Notes: a model not told the origin generated them from the letters alone. Counted from the first letter of the stretch, positions 27,193 through 37,109 are shown. The stretch: 64,000 nt of DNA from Thalassospira sp. ER-Se-21-Dark (GCF_017922435.1 NZ_VDEZ01000007.1:1-64000), one strand, 5' to 3'. Translations and numbers: made by a program.

Positions 27193-28299
27193 ATGAGCGC
27201 GTACGGGTTTAATCACAGAACAGCTCAGCAGCACAGCAACGCTGCCCACAAACTGATGGCAGAGTTGGGTGTGGTTTCACATCCGGACAATTTCCAGCTG
27301 TTTTTTACCTATGTCGCGCATGCGAACTTCGATCTTTGCCGCACGATCGACATTCTGCGCAGCAACCATCGCGAATTTGATGAAGCACAGTGCAAAGAGC
27401 TCCATACCCGTTTCTTCAGCGACAAGCGCGAAAACGAAATCATCGAACGCATTTCAAACGACTTGCGCGCGCAGTTGGGCAGCATCCTTGATACCGTGAA
27501 CAAGGTTGGCGTCGACACACGGAAGTACAAAAAGGCGCTTGATCATTTTTGCTCCTATGTCGGGGACAAGAACCGCAACCTCAGCAATCTTGAACAGGCG
27601 CTTCATACCCTTCTGGGCGCAACGCGCGAGATGGAGGGCGTCAACCGCAGCCTTGAAAGCCGGTTGACGAACAGTTCGTCGGAAATCAACCGTCTGCGCG
27701 AAGATATGGAAAACCTGAAACGCGAAGCCATGACCGACGGGCTGACCGGCATTGCCAATCGCAAGGCGTTCGATATGCAACTGCGCGATGGCATGATGCA
27801 TGCCATGGAAGACGGTCAGCCACTTTGCCTTCTGCTTCTTGATATTGACCACTTCAAAAAGTTCAACGACACCTATGGCCATCAGGTCGGTGATCAAGTG
27901 ATCCGGTTGATGGCAGAATCGCTGAAACGCAATATCAAGGGTCAGGATACTGCGGCCCGCTATGGCGGGGAGGAATTTGCAATCATCCTGCCAAGCACGT
28001 CGCTTGGCAATGCCGTGTTGTTTGGCAACAAGCTGCGTCAATATATCGAAAGCCACAAGGTCGTGACCAAAAGTGGAAAGACGATCATTAGCAAGGCGAC
28101 GGCGTCAATCGGGGTAGCTGAATTCCGACCCGGCGAACCGGCCGCCAAACTGATTGAGCGGGCCGACAGGGCGCTTTACTTTGCCAAGGAAAACGGCCGC
28201 AATCAGGTTGCAAGCGAACAACAGATTAAACAATCCAAAACCGCCGGCAAACGCGGGGACCTAAAACCCCCGAGTTCCAGAGGCATCGCCGCCGAATAG
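27193..28299 (+). CDS. Soluble diguanylate cyclase (GGDEF), paralogue 2
   Basis: 368 residues from ATG 27193 (a TTG just before it is in frame but unneeded). The N-terminal region aligns with the upstream gene: ELGVVSHPDNFQLFFTYV, IDILRSNHREFDEAQCKEL. An extra coiled coil (NLSNLEQALHTLLGATREME...LESRLTNSSSEINRL) precedes the cyclase domain, which has TDGLTGIANRKAFDMQL, LLLDIDHFKKFND and ARYGGEEFAIILP. The inhibitory site is again altered (KGQD). An FNR-type box upstream suggests control by oxygen or nitrogen oxides. A tail rich in Lys, Gly and Pro ends the protein. Confidence 0.9.
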   Translation: MSAYGFNHRTAQQHSNAAHKLMAELGVVSHPDNFQLFFTYVAHANFDLCRTIDILRSNHREFDEAQCKELHTRFFSDKRENEIIERISNDLRAQLGSILDTVNKVGVDTRKYKKALDHFCSYVGDKNRNLSNLEQALHTLLGATREMEGVNRSLESRLTNSSSEINRLREDMENLKREAMTDGLTGIANRKAFDMQLRDGMMHAMEDGQPLCLLLLDIDHFKKFNDTYGHQVGDQVIRLMAESLKRNIKGQDTAARYGGEEFAIILPSTSLGNAVLFGNKLRQYIESHKVVTKSGKTIISKATASIGVAEFRPGEPAAKLIERADRALYFAKENGRNQVASEQQIKQSKTAGKRGDLKPPSSRGIAAE

Positions 28300-28366
28300 G
28301 TATTTGCGCCACTGGCACTGACAAGGCCACGTTTTCCACGTATAAGCAGGTCCGAAATTCACATGA

Positions 28367-29566
28367 ATGGATCTGACGGGCTTGAAAAAGATTGATGTTC
28401 TTGTCATCGGGGCGGGTGCGGCCGGCCTGATGTGCGCGATTGAAGCAGGAAAACGCGGAAGAACCGTCGTGGTGGTTGATCATTCGACCAAACCGGCGGA
28501 AAAAATCCGCATTTCCGGTGGTGGGCGATGCAACTTTACCAATATCCATACCAGCCCTGAAAACTTCATTTCGGAAAACAAGCGGTTCTGTGTTTCAGCG
28601 CTTAAACGCTATACCCCGCAAGATTTCATTGATCTGGTGAACCGGCACAATATCGCCTGGCATGAAAAGACACTCGGCCAGCTTTTCTGCGATGAATCGT
28701 CCTTTCAGATCATCGACATGTTGCTTGATGAATGTGATGCCGCCGATGTGACGATCAAACTCAACACCGAGATTTCCAACATCATCAAACGCGATGATGA
28801 CGGCTTTGATGTCACCACGCGCACCGGCGCGCAATGGACCTGCTCATCGCTGGTTGTCGCATGTGGCGGCCTGTCGATCCCGAAAATCGGTGCCACCGGC
28901 TTTGGCTATCAGATCGCACGACAGTTTGGCATCAATGTCATTCCGACCCGTGCCGCACTTGTGCCGTTTGTTTTCGATCCGGATTTGCGTGCGCGTACCG
29001 GTGAACTTTCGGGCATATCTGTTGATGCCATCGTTCAATGCAATAAAAAACAATTCCGCGAAGGTTTGCTGTTTACCCATCGTGGCCTCTCCGGCCCGTC
29101 GATCTTGCAGATTTCATCCTATTGGAACGAAGGCGACAGCATTACGGTGAACCTCAACCCGGAAGAAGATGCGTTCGACATTTTGAAAACCGCCAAGGGC
29201 GAAAACCCGAAACAGGCGGTGCACACGGTTCTGTCACGCATCTTGCCAAACCGGCTTGCTCAGATGATTGCCGCCACCCATGGCCTTGATCGCCCGATTG
29301 GCGAAACCGGTGACAAGGCACTGCGCAAATTGGCGATGGATGTCAATCAATGGGCCCTGACACCAAGCGGCACCGAGGGGTATCGCACCGCCGAGGTAAC
29401 GGTTGGCGGTGTGGACACCAATGCACTTTCATCGAAAACCATGGAAGCGCGTGACGTGCCCGGCCTTTATTTCATTGGCGAAGTGGTTGATGTCACGGGC
29501 CATCTTGGCGGCTTCAATTTCCAGTGGGCATGGTCATCGGGCTGGTCTGCCGGACAGGTGGTTTAA
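28367..29566 (+). CDS. HI0933/YhiN-family flavoprotein
   Basis: FAD-dependent protein of the BaiN/HI0933 family; the natural substrate is unknown for most members. 399 residues, the family length. The dinucleotide motif VIGAGAAGLMCAIEAG lies near residues 13-28. The family hallmark EKIRISGGGRCNFTN follows at about residues 44-58. Other blocks: ACGGLSIPKIGATGFGYQIA, LLFTHRGLSGPSILQISSYW and the C-terminal GLYFIGEVVDVTGHLGGFN with the second FAD contact. It follows the second GGDEF gene by 67 bases. Confidence 0.92.
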   Translation: MDLTGLKKIDVLVIGAGAAGLMCAIEAGKRGRTVVVVDHSTKPAEKIRISGGGRCNFTNIHTSPENFISENKRFCVSALKRYTPQDFIDLVNRHNIAWHEKTLGQLFCDESSFQIIDMLLDECDAADVTIKLNTEISNIIKRDDDGFDVTTRTGAQWTCSSLVVACGGLSIPKIGATGFGYQIARQFGINVIPTRAALVPFVFDPDLRARTGELSGISVDAIVQCNKKQFREGLLFTHRGLSGPSILQISSYWNEGDSITVNLNPEEDAFDILKTAKGENPKQAVHTVLSRILPNRLAQMIAATHGLDRPIGETGDKALRKLAMDVNQWALTPSGTEGYRTAEVTVGGVDTNALSSKTMEARDVPGLYFIGEVVDVTGHLGGFNFQWAWSSGWSAGQVV

Positions 29567-29611
29567 ACTGCCCTTCCGAACCCGCCTGATGCACTGATTG
29601 AATTCAGTGCG

Positions 29612-29637
29612 GGAACAAACAAGAAAACCAATCGTTT
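29612..29637 (+). promoter_or_regulatory. EcfG-type general stress promoter GGAAC-N16-CGTTT
   Basis: GGAAC at 29612-29616 and CGTTT at 29633-29637 are 16 bases apart, an exact match to the alphaproteobacterial general-stress consensus GGAAC-N16/17-CGTT. The start point would be near 29643, giving a 45-base leader to the PLDc_N gene. Confidence 0.78.
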
Positions 29638-29687
29638 GAGTTGTAAGCGCGGTGCAGATACCGCAGCAACAAATGTGAGGTTGGAAC

Positions 29688-29879
29688 ATGCTTGAATATG
29701 GTGGAATTATCGGACTTCTCGTCCTGATTGCCGATATCTGGGCAATCGTGAATATCATGGGCAGCGGTGCAAGCACCGGTGCAAAAGTATTGTGGACAGT
29801 ACTTGTTGTTGTCCTGCCGGTCCTTGGCCTGATTATCTGGTTCTTTGCTGGCCCGCGCAGCGGACGCGCGACCGCTTAA
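29688..29879 (+). CDS. Small membrane protein, PLDc_N domain
   Basis: 63 residues, almost entirely two transmembrane helices: YGGIIGLLVLIADIWAIVNIM and KVLWTVLVVVLPVLGLIIWF, ending AGPRSGRA. This is the phospholipase D N-terminal-type (PLDc_N, YxlE-like) domain standing alone; there is no catalytic domain. AGG precedes the ATG by 7 bases. It is a single-gene unit between an EcfG-type promoter and a strong terminator. It is inferred to be an envelope stress protein; the biochemical role is unknown. Confidence 0.82.
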   Translation: MLEYGGIIGLLVLIADIWAIVNIMGSGASTGAKVLWTVLVVVLPVLGLIIWFFAGPRSGRATA

Positions 29880-29905
29880 AACCGGTTAAATCATTTCCCT
29901 CAATG

Positions 29906-29943
29906 ACGAAAAAGGCCGACAGGAAACTGTCGGCTTTTTTCGT
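29906..29943. terminator. Terminator between PLDc_N gene and TRAP permease
   Basis: An AGCCGACAG-type stem (GGCCGACAG with CTGTCGGCT) has a GAAA loop, flanked by AAAAA on the left and TTTTTT on the right. It serves the plus-strand gene and possibly the convergent permease gene. Confidence 0.9.
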
Positions 29944-29947
29944 GGCT

Positions 29948-31714
29948 CTAAACACCCGCAGCAAAGATTACAGCACCACCAAGTGCAACCATCCCGATCC
30001 GCGGCCAAACAGGTCTGGGCGCGATCAGGCCAAATGAAATAGCCGTCAAACCCACCGCGACCTTAAGCCCGGCGATAATCGCCCAAACCGGGTCACTGCC
30101 AAGTTCAATCAGCGTGCTGTTGGCGATCATCGCCAATGGGACAATGTAAAGCCCGATGCCAAGCGCCATCGCCGTTCCGGCGACCTTGAGCCAGTTTTCC
30201 TCGACCATGCCTGCAGCAATGAACACCGCCCCGCAAACTGGCGGCGTAATCGTCGATAAAAGCGCAAACCAGAACACAAACAGATGCGCCTGAAGTGGTT
30301 CAAGCCCGAGCTCTATCAACGCGGGCCCGGCAACCGAAACACAAATCACATAGGCCGCCGTGGTCGGGACTTCCATGCCAAGGATCAGACAGGCAAGTGC
30401 AGTCAGCAAAAGGGCTGGCCACAACATGCCACCCGATCCGGAAATCAGTAGCGAGGTGATCTTTACACCAAGTCCGGTCAGACCGAGAATCCCGATAACG
30501 ATTGATGCGCACAAGATGATCGAACCGATCATCGCCACCTGACGCCCAGCATTAAGGCAGACATCGGCAAACCGTTGTTTGCTGCGCGGCAAATCAACCG
30601 TCAGGTCCGCATCAAGCAACAGCAAAGCTGCCCCGGCCAGAAGCGCCAGACAGGCGGCATATTGTGGTGTGTAACCACCGCCAAACATGCCCCAAAGCAA
30701 GATGGTAAATGGTACCAAGAAGAAGGCCGATGTGATCACGACCGACCGCAGGTTCGGGCGATCTTCCTTTGGCACACCGGGAAGGTCATAGCGCATGGCA
30801 AAAGCATTGATGCCAACCCAGACGGCCAAGAAATAAAGGATAGCCGGCAAGATGGCCGCGACCATGATGTCGACATAAGGCTTGCCGGTAAGTTCCACCA
30901 TGACAAAGGCCCCTGCCCCCATCAGCGGTGGCATGATCTGCCCGCCACTGGATGCCACGGCCTCGACCGCCGCGGCCAGACGTTTCGGGTAGCCAAGCTT
31001 GGTCATGGCAGGCAGGGTTATTGCGCCGGTCGAGGCCACATTGGCCGATGCAGACCCCGATATCGAGCCAAACAGGGCGGATGACACGACGGAAACCTTC
31101 GCCGCCCCGCCCTTAAGCCGACCGGCGGCCGCGCCTGCGACATTCATAAAGCCCTGACCGGCTTCGCCGCCATTCAGAACCGCCCCGAAAATAACGAAGA
31201 TCGCAACGATATTGACCGATACGCTCGTCAGGCTGCCCCAAAGGCCGCCCTCTGCGATGGTCAGGGTGCCCAGCATGCTTTCAACTGGTAGCCCGGCATG
31301 GCCAAACTCGCCCGGAATATATTGGCCGAACAGCGCATAAAGCAGTGCAATTGCCGCCACCGTCGGCAACGGCCAGCCGATCGCCCGGCGTGCCATTTCA
31401 AGCACAATCAGCAATAACGCCGCTGCCAGTACGATCTGGCTATCGCCCATCAGGAAACCGTATTGATCACCAAGCGTCTGATGATTGGCAACGATCCAAC
31501 CACACCCGATCAGACCAATCAGCGTCAGGATGATACCAGAAATTTTCTGTGCAGGGGTTTTGGCAACAAAGATCAACGCCCATGGCAGGGCAAGCGCCAT
31601 GTGGATTGGGCGGCTTACAAGATTGGGAACCAATCCTGAAAAAATCAGCCACAGGTGAAAGGCAATTGAAACGGCGCCAAGGGCGATCCAGAAGGGACGA
31701 GTGGTGGCTGACAT
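29948..31714 (-). CDS. TRAP transporter fused permease (DctQM type)
   Basis: Membrane part of a TAXI-type TRAP importer, driven by an ion gradient. 588 residues with about 16-18 helices. The small DctQ-like part is fused N-terminally to the large DctM-like part. Motifs of the large subunit: GAAAGRLKGGAAKVSVVSSALFGSISGSASANVASTG and AVEAVASSGGQIMPPLMGAGAFVM, then LGMEVPTTAAYVICVSVAGPAL and TITPPVCGAVFIAAGM. It follows its binding-protein gene by 75 bases that include a hairpin. Fused permeases are the rule for TAXI systems. Confidence 0.93.
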   Translation of the reverse strand: MSATTRPFWIALGAVSIAFHLWLIFSGLVPNLVSRPIHMALALPWALIFVAKTPAQKISGIILTLIGLIGCGWIVANHQTLGDQYGFLMGDSQIVLAAALLLIVLEMARRAIGWPLPTVAAIALLYALFGQYIPGEFGHAGLPVESMLGTLTIAEGGLWGSLTSVSVNIVAIFVIFGAVLNGGEAGQGFMNVAGAAAGRLKGGAAKVSVVSSALFGSISGSASANVASTGAITLPAMTKLGYPKRLAAAVEAVASSGGQIMPPLMGAGAFVMVELTGKPYVDIMVAAILPAILYFLAVWVGINAFAMRYDLPGVPKEDRPNLRSVVITSAFFLVPFTILLWGMFGGGYTPQYAACLALLAGAALLLLDADLTVDLPRSKQRFADVCLNAGRQVAMIGSIILCASIVIGILGLTGLGVKITSLLISGSGGMLWPALLLTALACLILGMEVPTTAAYVICVSVAGPALIELGLEPLQAHLFVFWFALLSTITPPVCGAVFIAAGMVEENWLKVAGTAMALGIGLYIVPLAMIANSTLIELGSDPVWAIIAGLKVAVGLTAISFGLIAPRPVWPRIGMVALGGAVIFAAGV

Positions 31715-31742
31715 AATCTAAATGGCTTGTTTGACAAGAAAC

Positions 31743-31764
31743 GGCCCGGCAAAACTGCCGGGCC
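31743..31764 (-). other. Intercistronic hairpin between TAXI binding protein and permease
   Basis: A perfect 9-bp stem, GGCCCGGCA with TGCCGGGCC, has a 4-base loop. The minus-strand continuation is GTTTCTTGT, a poor T-run. It probably lowers permease expression relative to the binding protein. Confidence 0.65.
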
Positions 31765-31788
31765 TTGAACATGTTATCTGATCAGCAC

Positions 31789-32751
31789 TTAACGCTGATC
31801 GTCGCGGATGGAGAACCCGACTTCGTCATAGTAACGCAGTGCACCGGGATGCATTTTGCCCGTGATGTTGGCAAGCATTTCCGGGTTGACGCCGTTCCAC
31901 CAAGAAGAGCTTTCACCCATTTTCGCCTTCTGCTCCCAGAAGGTTTTGGTCAGCGCATAAGCCGTATCGGCATCCATCTGGGTGGTGGCAAAGGCAACAA
32001 CCGAAAGCGATGCGGTGGTGATGTCTTCTTCCTGACCGTTATAGGTCCCGGCCGGGATGACGGTTTTGTCACGCTTGGTCTCGGCAAGCTGGTCTTCGGA
32101 CAGCGACAGAACAATCACATCGGTTCCTGCTGCGGCCTCGATCACGTTCGGCGCTGGCCACGAACCGGCCGTCACGAAACCATCGATCTGACCGTTTTTA
32201 AGGGCGGCAACCGCATTGGAAAGTTCGGCATCCGCCAGATCGACCTTGCCTTCAAGACCAAACAGCTGAAGGTATTTTTCACCTTCACGCGCGCCAAAGG
32301 ATCCCTTGCCAAGCAGGATGGTCTTGCCTTCGAGATCGGCAAAGCTGGTCGCACCGGAATCAGCACGCATCACGAAATGCATGGTCAGCGACGGGATCGG
32401 GAACAGGGCGTGGACTTCGGCAAACTTTTCGGTCGGACGTCCGTCGAACGGGCCCTTGCCGTTCTGTGCCAGGCTTACGAGACCGGGCGGGGAGGTAAAG
32501 ACATAATTGCCCGGACGCACCATGGCTTCCATGACGTTCTGAACCGAACCCTGGCTTTCCTCGACGGTGACGATGATATCGCCATCGGTGCCGGTTTTCA
32601 TTGCCTCGGCAAACTGGGCCGCCATCTGGTAATAGGATGAAGCGGCCTTTGCCGATTTCAGGGTGACGCGGGTTTCAGCTTGCGCGGCATTCGCCACGGA
32701 CAAAGCCATCATACCGGCGGCAATCACGCCGAGTGTGCGCAAAATTTTCAA
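31789..32751 (-). CDS. TAXI family TRAP substrate-binding protein
   Basis: Periplasmic receptor that hands substrate to the fused permease. 320 residues. The signal peptide LGVIAAGMMALSVANAAQA is cut near residue 25. The TAXI-type fold follows: SYYQMAAQFAEAMKT near the N-terminus, VFTSPPGLVSLAQNGKGPFDG and the mid-protein ILLGKGSFGAREGEKYLQLFG, the phosphate-binding-like loop. Known or proposed ligands for TAXI proteins include glutamate and other carboxylates; the substrate here cannot be read from sequence. First gene of the two-gene operon. Confidence 0.92.
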   Translation of the reverse strand: MKILRTLGVIAAGMMALSVANAAQAETRVTLKSAKAASSYYQMAAQFAEAMKTGTDGDIIVTVEESQGSVQNVMEAMVRPGNYVFTSPPGLVSLAQNGKGPFDGRPTEKFAEVHALFPIPSLTMHFVMRADSGATSFADLEGKTILLGKGSFGAREGEKYLQLFGLEGKVDLADAELSNAVAALKNGQIDGFVTAGSWPAPNVIEAAAGTDVIVLSLSEDQLAETKRDKTVIPAGTYNGQEEDITTASLSVVAFATTQMDADTAYALTKTFWEQKAKMGESSSWWNGVNPEMLANITGKMHPGALRYYDEVGFSIRDDQR

Positions 32752-33185
32752 GGTTTCCTCCCCTTGTATGGTCGGTTCATCAGTTGGCTTGAATGCCGAT
32801 TATCATCAATGAACCTGAAGTCTGGTGGCGAAACGCAAAATCCAACCCCGGATCGCGGGAATTTTGGCAAATTGCGTCTGATTTCGGTCCATAGAAAGCA
32901 TCAACACCCCCAAGGTCAAGCTGCTTGTGCGATTTTCACCGAACAAAGCCTGCTTTGGCGCCAAGTAAAGCCGCTTTACACATATCAGTTGCGCGAAACC
33001 GGCACTATGCGCGTGGGCCAAGCGGGATTAAAGAAAGTTCATAATTTTTGCGGAACTTCTTGTGCGCCGTGGTGTTAAACACAAAATGCACTATTCCCCT
33101 TGTGTGCCAAGGGCTTGTAAGGATTGACACGGTCGATCCCCTTGCCGCAGGGTGCCTGCCTGATTGAAACTCAAACGAGGATGCC
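32752..33185. other. Divergent intergenic region, TAXI-TRAP / MFS
   Basis: 434 bases with no credible gene. It must hold the promoters of the TAXI operon (leftward) and the MFS gene (rightward). A TTGGCGCCAA palindrome lies near 32955-32964. A GGAAC at 33053 is followed after 16 bases by TGTT rather than CGTT, so it is not a convincing EcfG site. Nothing else stands out. Confidence 0.4.
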
Positions 33186-34601
33186 ATGCCGCGTTCGCCG
33201 GTCGCCCTTATTATTGCACTGTCTGCAACGCTGTTCGCCGCGTTTGCGCTGAATAGTGGGGCATCTCTGCAATCATCGCTGCTTGCACTGCGCGCATCTG
33301 CCGAGGGTTTTGCGCCGGTCTATACCGGTATCATCATGGCATCCTATTATATCGGGTTCGTTGCCGGCATCATCTGGGGGGCGAGCCTTGTCAACCGGGT
33401 CGGTCACATCCGGACGTTTGCCGCATTGGCATCGGCCGCATCGGCCATCACACTTTTACATGCCGTTCTGGTTGATCCGATTACCTGGTCGCTGTTTCGC
33501 ATCATGACCGGCTTGTGTGTTTCGGGCCTGTATCTGGTGATTGAAAGCTGGCTGAATGCGCAGGCTGACAATACATCGCGCGGTGGGACGATCGCGATTT
33601 ACATGACGGTTTCGCTTGGCGGGCTGGCAATCGGTCAGCTGTTGCTCAATGGTGCCCCGGTCAGCAGTTTTGAGCTGTTTACAGTGGCCTCCGTCCTGCT
33701 TTCGCTGTCGCTTGTTCCACTTGCCCTGACCCGCCAGCCACCGCCGTCTGCGGTCAGCGGTGAACGCATGACATTCCGCCGTCTTTACAAGATTTCGCCG
33801 CTGGGCTTCGTTGCCGCATCGGGTGCAGGCGTGCTTTCGGGTGCGGTTTATGGTGTCGGGCCGGTTTTCGCCGCTGACCTCGGACTTGCGACCAATGAAA
33901 TCGCCTATTTCATGTTCTTCGTCATTCTTGGCGGCATGATCATGCAATTTCCGATCGGCAAGATTTCGGACATGGTGCCGCGCCAATATGTGATGATTTT
34001 CGTTCTGACCGGACTTGCGATCTGTGGCTTTTTCCCGCTGGTTGCGCCGGATCTTGTCCGCGACAATCTGACGGTCTGGGGCGGGATCACGGGCGTGTTC
34101 ATCATGCCGGTTTACGGCCTGGCCGTGGCCTATGTGAATGACTACCTTGAGCCTGAGGACATCGTTCCTGCGTCGGGTGGTCTTCTGATCATTTATGGCG
34201 GGTCTGCTGCGTTTGGTCCAATTCTGGGATCCAGTGCAATCGGTTATTTCGGCCCGTGGGCCTTGCCGGTCCTGTTTTCAATCGTTGGTATTTGCGTTGC
34301 AAGCTTTGCCATGTACCGCGCTGGCTTTGGCCGTCGTATCTCGATCGAGGAACAGGGTCAATTCGTTGCCGTGCCGCGCACAACGCCAATGGCGTTTGAG
34401 CTGTCACCGATTACCGACGACATCAGTCTCAATGACGAAGACGACAGCAAAGAGCCAGATAATGACACAAAACCAATGGACCCGCATGACCTGCAAGATG
34501 CGCTGACCCCGGATGGTACGGCACATCCCGACGACATCGGACAGGTGCCGCCGGCAGACACGGACAGCACGACGGATCCGAATGCAGACAAGAAGATGTG
34601 A
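33186..34601 (+). CDS. MFS transporter (YcaD-like) with acidic C-terminal tail
   Basis: 471 residues; twelve helices in about the first 385. The first helices include ATLFAAFALNSGASLQSSLLALRA and the loop VNRVGHIRTFAAL. FRIMTGLCVSGLYLVIESWLNAQA is the signature of YcaD/YfkF-like MFS proteins. The last ~85 residues are cytoplasmic, very acidic and Pro/Thr-rich (DDSKEPDNDTKPMDP), an extension not usual in the family. GAGG lies 5 bases before the ATG. The substrate is unknown. Single-gene unit. Confidence 0.85.
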   Translation: MPRSPVALIIALSATLFAAFALNSGASLQSSLLALRASAEGFAPVYTGIIMASYYIGFVAGIIWGASLVNRVGHIRTFAALASAASAITLLHAVLVDPITWSLFRIMTGLCVSGLYLVIESWLNAQADNTSRGGTIAIYMTVSLGGLAIGQLLLNGAPVSSFELFTVASVLLSLSLVPLALTRQPPPSAVSGERMTFRRLYKISPLGFVAASGAGVLSGAVYGVGPVFAADLGLATNEIAYFMFFVILGGMIMQFPIGKISDMVPRQYVMIFVLTGLAICGFFPLVAPDLVRDNLTVWGGITGVFIMPVYGLAVAYVNDYLEPEDIVPASGGLLIIYGGSAAFGPILGSSAIGYFGPWALPVLFSIVGICVASFAMYRAGFGRRISIEEQGQFVAVPRTTPMAFELSPITDDISLNDEDDSKEPDNDTKPMDPHDLQDALTPDGTAHPDDIGQVPPADTDSTTDPNADKKM

Positions 34602-34640
34602 ACGTCTGTCGATTGGGGCAGAATGATCAGGCTTCCATAA

Positions 34641-34663
34641 TGCGGAAAACATCCCGCAATTTT
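34641..34663 (+). terminator. Weak possible terminator after the MFS gene
   Basis: TGCGG pairs with CCGCA over an 8-base loop and is followed by ATTTT, 40 bases after the stop. The stem is only 5 bp. Confidence 0.3.
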
Positions 34664-34805
34664 GAAACCTGCTGTGGACCCGGGCCTGCTTCAACCCATA
34701 TGTTGTGAACCAACGATAGGCGAGTTGCCTTTGCCGCGTTTTATGTGTTCGTCGGCAAAGCCATATTAATCGCCCGAAACAGTTCCAAGTCTGGTGAGAG
34801 AAAAC

Positions 34806-36998
34806 ATGACCCAACGCATCCAAGAAGGTGGACTTCAGATTGCAAAAGTGCTGCACGATCTGGTGGCCAACGAAGTCATTCCGGGAACCGGGATCAGTTC
34901 CGATCAGTTCTGGGCATCCTTTGAAAAGCTCGTCACTGAACTTGGACCACGCAACAAGGCGCTGCTGGCAAAGCGCGATGAATTGCAGGCCAAGATCGAC
35001 CACTGGCATCTGTCGCGTCAGGATCAGCCACGCGACCCAGCTGCCTACAAGGAATTCCTGACCGAGATCGGTTATCTGCTGCCAGAAGGCGATGATTTCT
35101 ATATCACCACCACCCATGTCGATCCGGAGATCGGTCGGGTGGCAGGCCCGCAGCTTGTCGTGCCGGTGATGAATGCGCGCTATGCGCTGAATGCGGCCAA
35201 TGCGCGTTGGGGCAGCCTGTATGATGCGCTGTATGGCACCGATGTGATCGACGAAGCCGACGGCAAGGAAAAGACCAAGTCATTCAACCCGAAACGCGGT
35301 GCTGCGGTCGTGGCTTATGCGGCGAACTTCCTTGATGAAGCCGCCCCGCTTGCGACCGGCAAACATGCCGACGCCACGAAATACGAAGTGCGCGAAGACG
35401 CGTCAGGCTGGTGGACGCTGGTTGTCACCCTGTCTGATGGCAGCGAAACCGCACTTGAGCTGCCCTCTCAGTTCATCGGTTACAACGAAAAGGACGGCAA
35501 GCTGACCGATGTGTTGCTGCGCCGTCACAGCCTGCATATCGAAATCCATATCGACCCGACGCATCCGATTGGCAAGGAACATGCCGCGGGCGTATGCGAT
35601 GTCATTCTGGAATCTGCGGTCAGCACCATTCAGGATTGCGAAGATTCGATTGCCGCCGTTGATGCCGAAGACAAGACCGTTGCCTATCGCAACTGGCTTG
35701 GCCTGATGAAAGGCACGCTTGAAGAAAAGTTCGAGAAAGGTGGCAAGACGATCACCCGCCGTCTGAACCCGGACCGGACCTATCAGGGCTTTGACGGGAC
35801 TGAAGTTGTCCTGCCGGGCCGCAGCCTGATGCTGATCCGCAATGTAGGTCACCTGATGACCACGGATGCGGTGCTTGATGCCAATGGCGACGAAGTCCCG
35901 GAAGGCTTCCTTGATGCCATGGTCACCAGCCTGATCGCCAAGCATGACGTGATCGGCAATAACGAACTTTCGAACTCCCGCCATGGCAGCGTCTATATCG
36001 TCAAGCCGAAAATGCACGGCCCCGAAGAAGTCACGCTGACCAATGATCTGTTTGCCTTTGTCGAAAAGGCGATTGATCTGCCCGAACATACCCTTAAGGT
36101 CGGCATCATGGATGAGGAACGCCGCACGACGGTCAACCTCAAGGAGTGCATCCGTGCCGCCAAGGACCGTGTGGTCTTTATCAATACCGGTTTCCTTGAC
36201 CGTACCGGTGATGAAATCCATACCAGCATGGAAGCGGGTCCCATGGTCCGCAAGGAAGCGATGAAAGACCAGTACTGGATCGCGGCCTATGAAAACTGGA
36301 ACGTCGATATCGGTCTTGAATGCGGCATGAAGGGCGTTGCCCAGATCGGCAAGGGCATGTGGGCCAAACCGGACCGCATGGCCGAAATGATGGAAGCCAA
36401 GATCGGCCATCCGAAGGCCGGCGCGAAATGCGCCTGGGTTCCGTCACCGACCGCAGCAACCCTGCACGCCATCCACTATCATCAGGTTGATGTGCGTGCG
36501 GTTCAGGACGAGATTGGCAAACGCGAACGCGCAAGCCTTGATGACATTCTGGCGATCCCGCGTCTGGGTGACATCAAACCGATGCCAAGCGAAATCCAGG
36601 AAGAACTTGATAACAATGCCCAGGGCATTCTGGGCTATGTCGTGCGCTGGATCGACAGCGGGATCGGCTGTTCCAAGGTGCCAGACATCAATGATGTCGG
36701 CCTGATGGAAGACCGTGCAACGCTGCGTATTTCAAGCCAGCATATTGCCAACTGGCTCCATCATGGCCTGTGCAGTGAAGAACAGGTGATGGAAACCATG
36801 AAGCGGATGGCCGCCGTCGTCGACAAACAAAATGCCGGTGACCCGACCTATCGCAACATGGCCCCGAACTTCGATGACAGCATCGCCTTTGCAGCCGCCT
36901 GTGATCTTGTCTTCAAGGGGCGCGAGCAGCCGAACGGTTACACCGAACCGGTCCTGCATGCGCGCCGTCGCGAAGCCAAGGCAAAATACGGTTCGTAA
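34806..36998 (+). CDS. glcB: Malate synthase G
   Basis: Condenses glyoxylate with acetyl-CoA to malate. 730 residues, the length of isoform G rather than the shorter A. N-terminal [29 protein letters not shown] is typical. The active-site barrel has [34 protein letters not shown], and later [22 protein letters not shown] and [18 protein letters not shown] 34806 was chosen over GTG 34794, which only adds four residues. No isocitrate lyase or glycolate oxidase gene is adjacent, so it is a stand-alone unit. Its terminator also faces map. Confidence 0.96.
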   Translation: MTQRIQEGGLQIAKVLHDLVANEVIPGTGISSDQFWASFEKLVTELGPRNKALLAKRDELQAKIDHWHLSRQDQPRDPAAYKEFLTEIGYLLPEGDDFYITTTHVDPEIGRVAGPQLVVPVMNARYALNAANARWGSLYDALYGTDVIDEADGKEKTKSFNPKRGAAVVAYAANFLDEAAPLATGKHADATKYEVREDASGWWTLVVTLSDGSETALELPSQFIGYNEKDGKLTDVLLRRHSLHIEIHIDPTHPIGKEHAAGVCDVILESAVSTIQDCEDSIAAVDAEDKTVAYRNWLGLMKGTLEEKFEKGGKTITRRLNPDRTYQGFDGTEVVLPGRSLMLIRNVGHLMTTDAVLDANGDEVPEGFLDAMVTSLIAKHDVIGNNELSNSRHGSVYIVKPKMHGPEEVTLTNDLFAFVEKAIDLPEHTLKVGIMDEERRTTVNLKECIRAAKDRVVFINTGFLDRTGDEIHTSMEAGPMVRKEAMKDQYWIAAYENWNVDIGLECGMKGVAQIGKGMWAKPDRMAEMMEAKIGHPKAGAKCAWVPSPTAATLHAIHYHQVDVRAVQDEIGKRERASLDDILAIPRLGDIKPMPSEIQEELDNNAQGILGYVVRWIDSGIGCSKVPDINDVGLMEDRATLRISSQHIANWLHHGLCSEEQVMETMKRMAAVVDKQNAGDPTYRNMAPNFDDSIAFAAACDLVFKGREQPNGYTEPVLHARRREAKAKYGS

Positions 36999-37030
36999 CC
37001 GCGACACCGCACATCAAACACACGTAAAAC

Positions 37031-37061
37031 AAAAGCCGCCCGACACATTCGGGCGGCTTTT
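37031..37061. terminator. Bidirectional terminator between glcB and map
   Basis: A perfect 13-bp stem, AAAAGCCGCCCGA with TCGGGCGGCTTTT, has a 5-base loop. A and T runs on either side let it work in both directions. Confidence 0.92.
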
Positions 37062-37109
37062 ATGTTGCACGAATTTCTGCAGCATAAACTGCAACATTTT
37101 TAACGGGGA

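Noticed and set aside
33053-33080. GGAAC resembling an EcfG -35 before the MFS gene
   Set aside because: After 16 bases the sequence is TGTT, not CGTT, and the gene starts over 100 bases further on.
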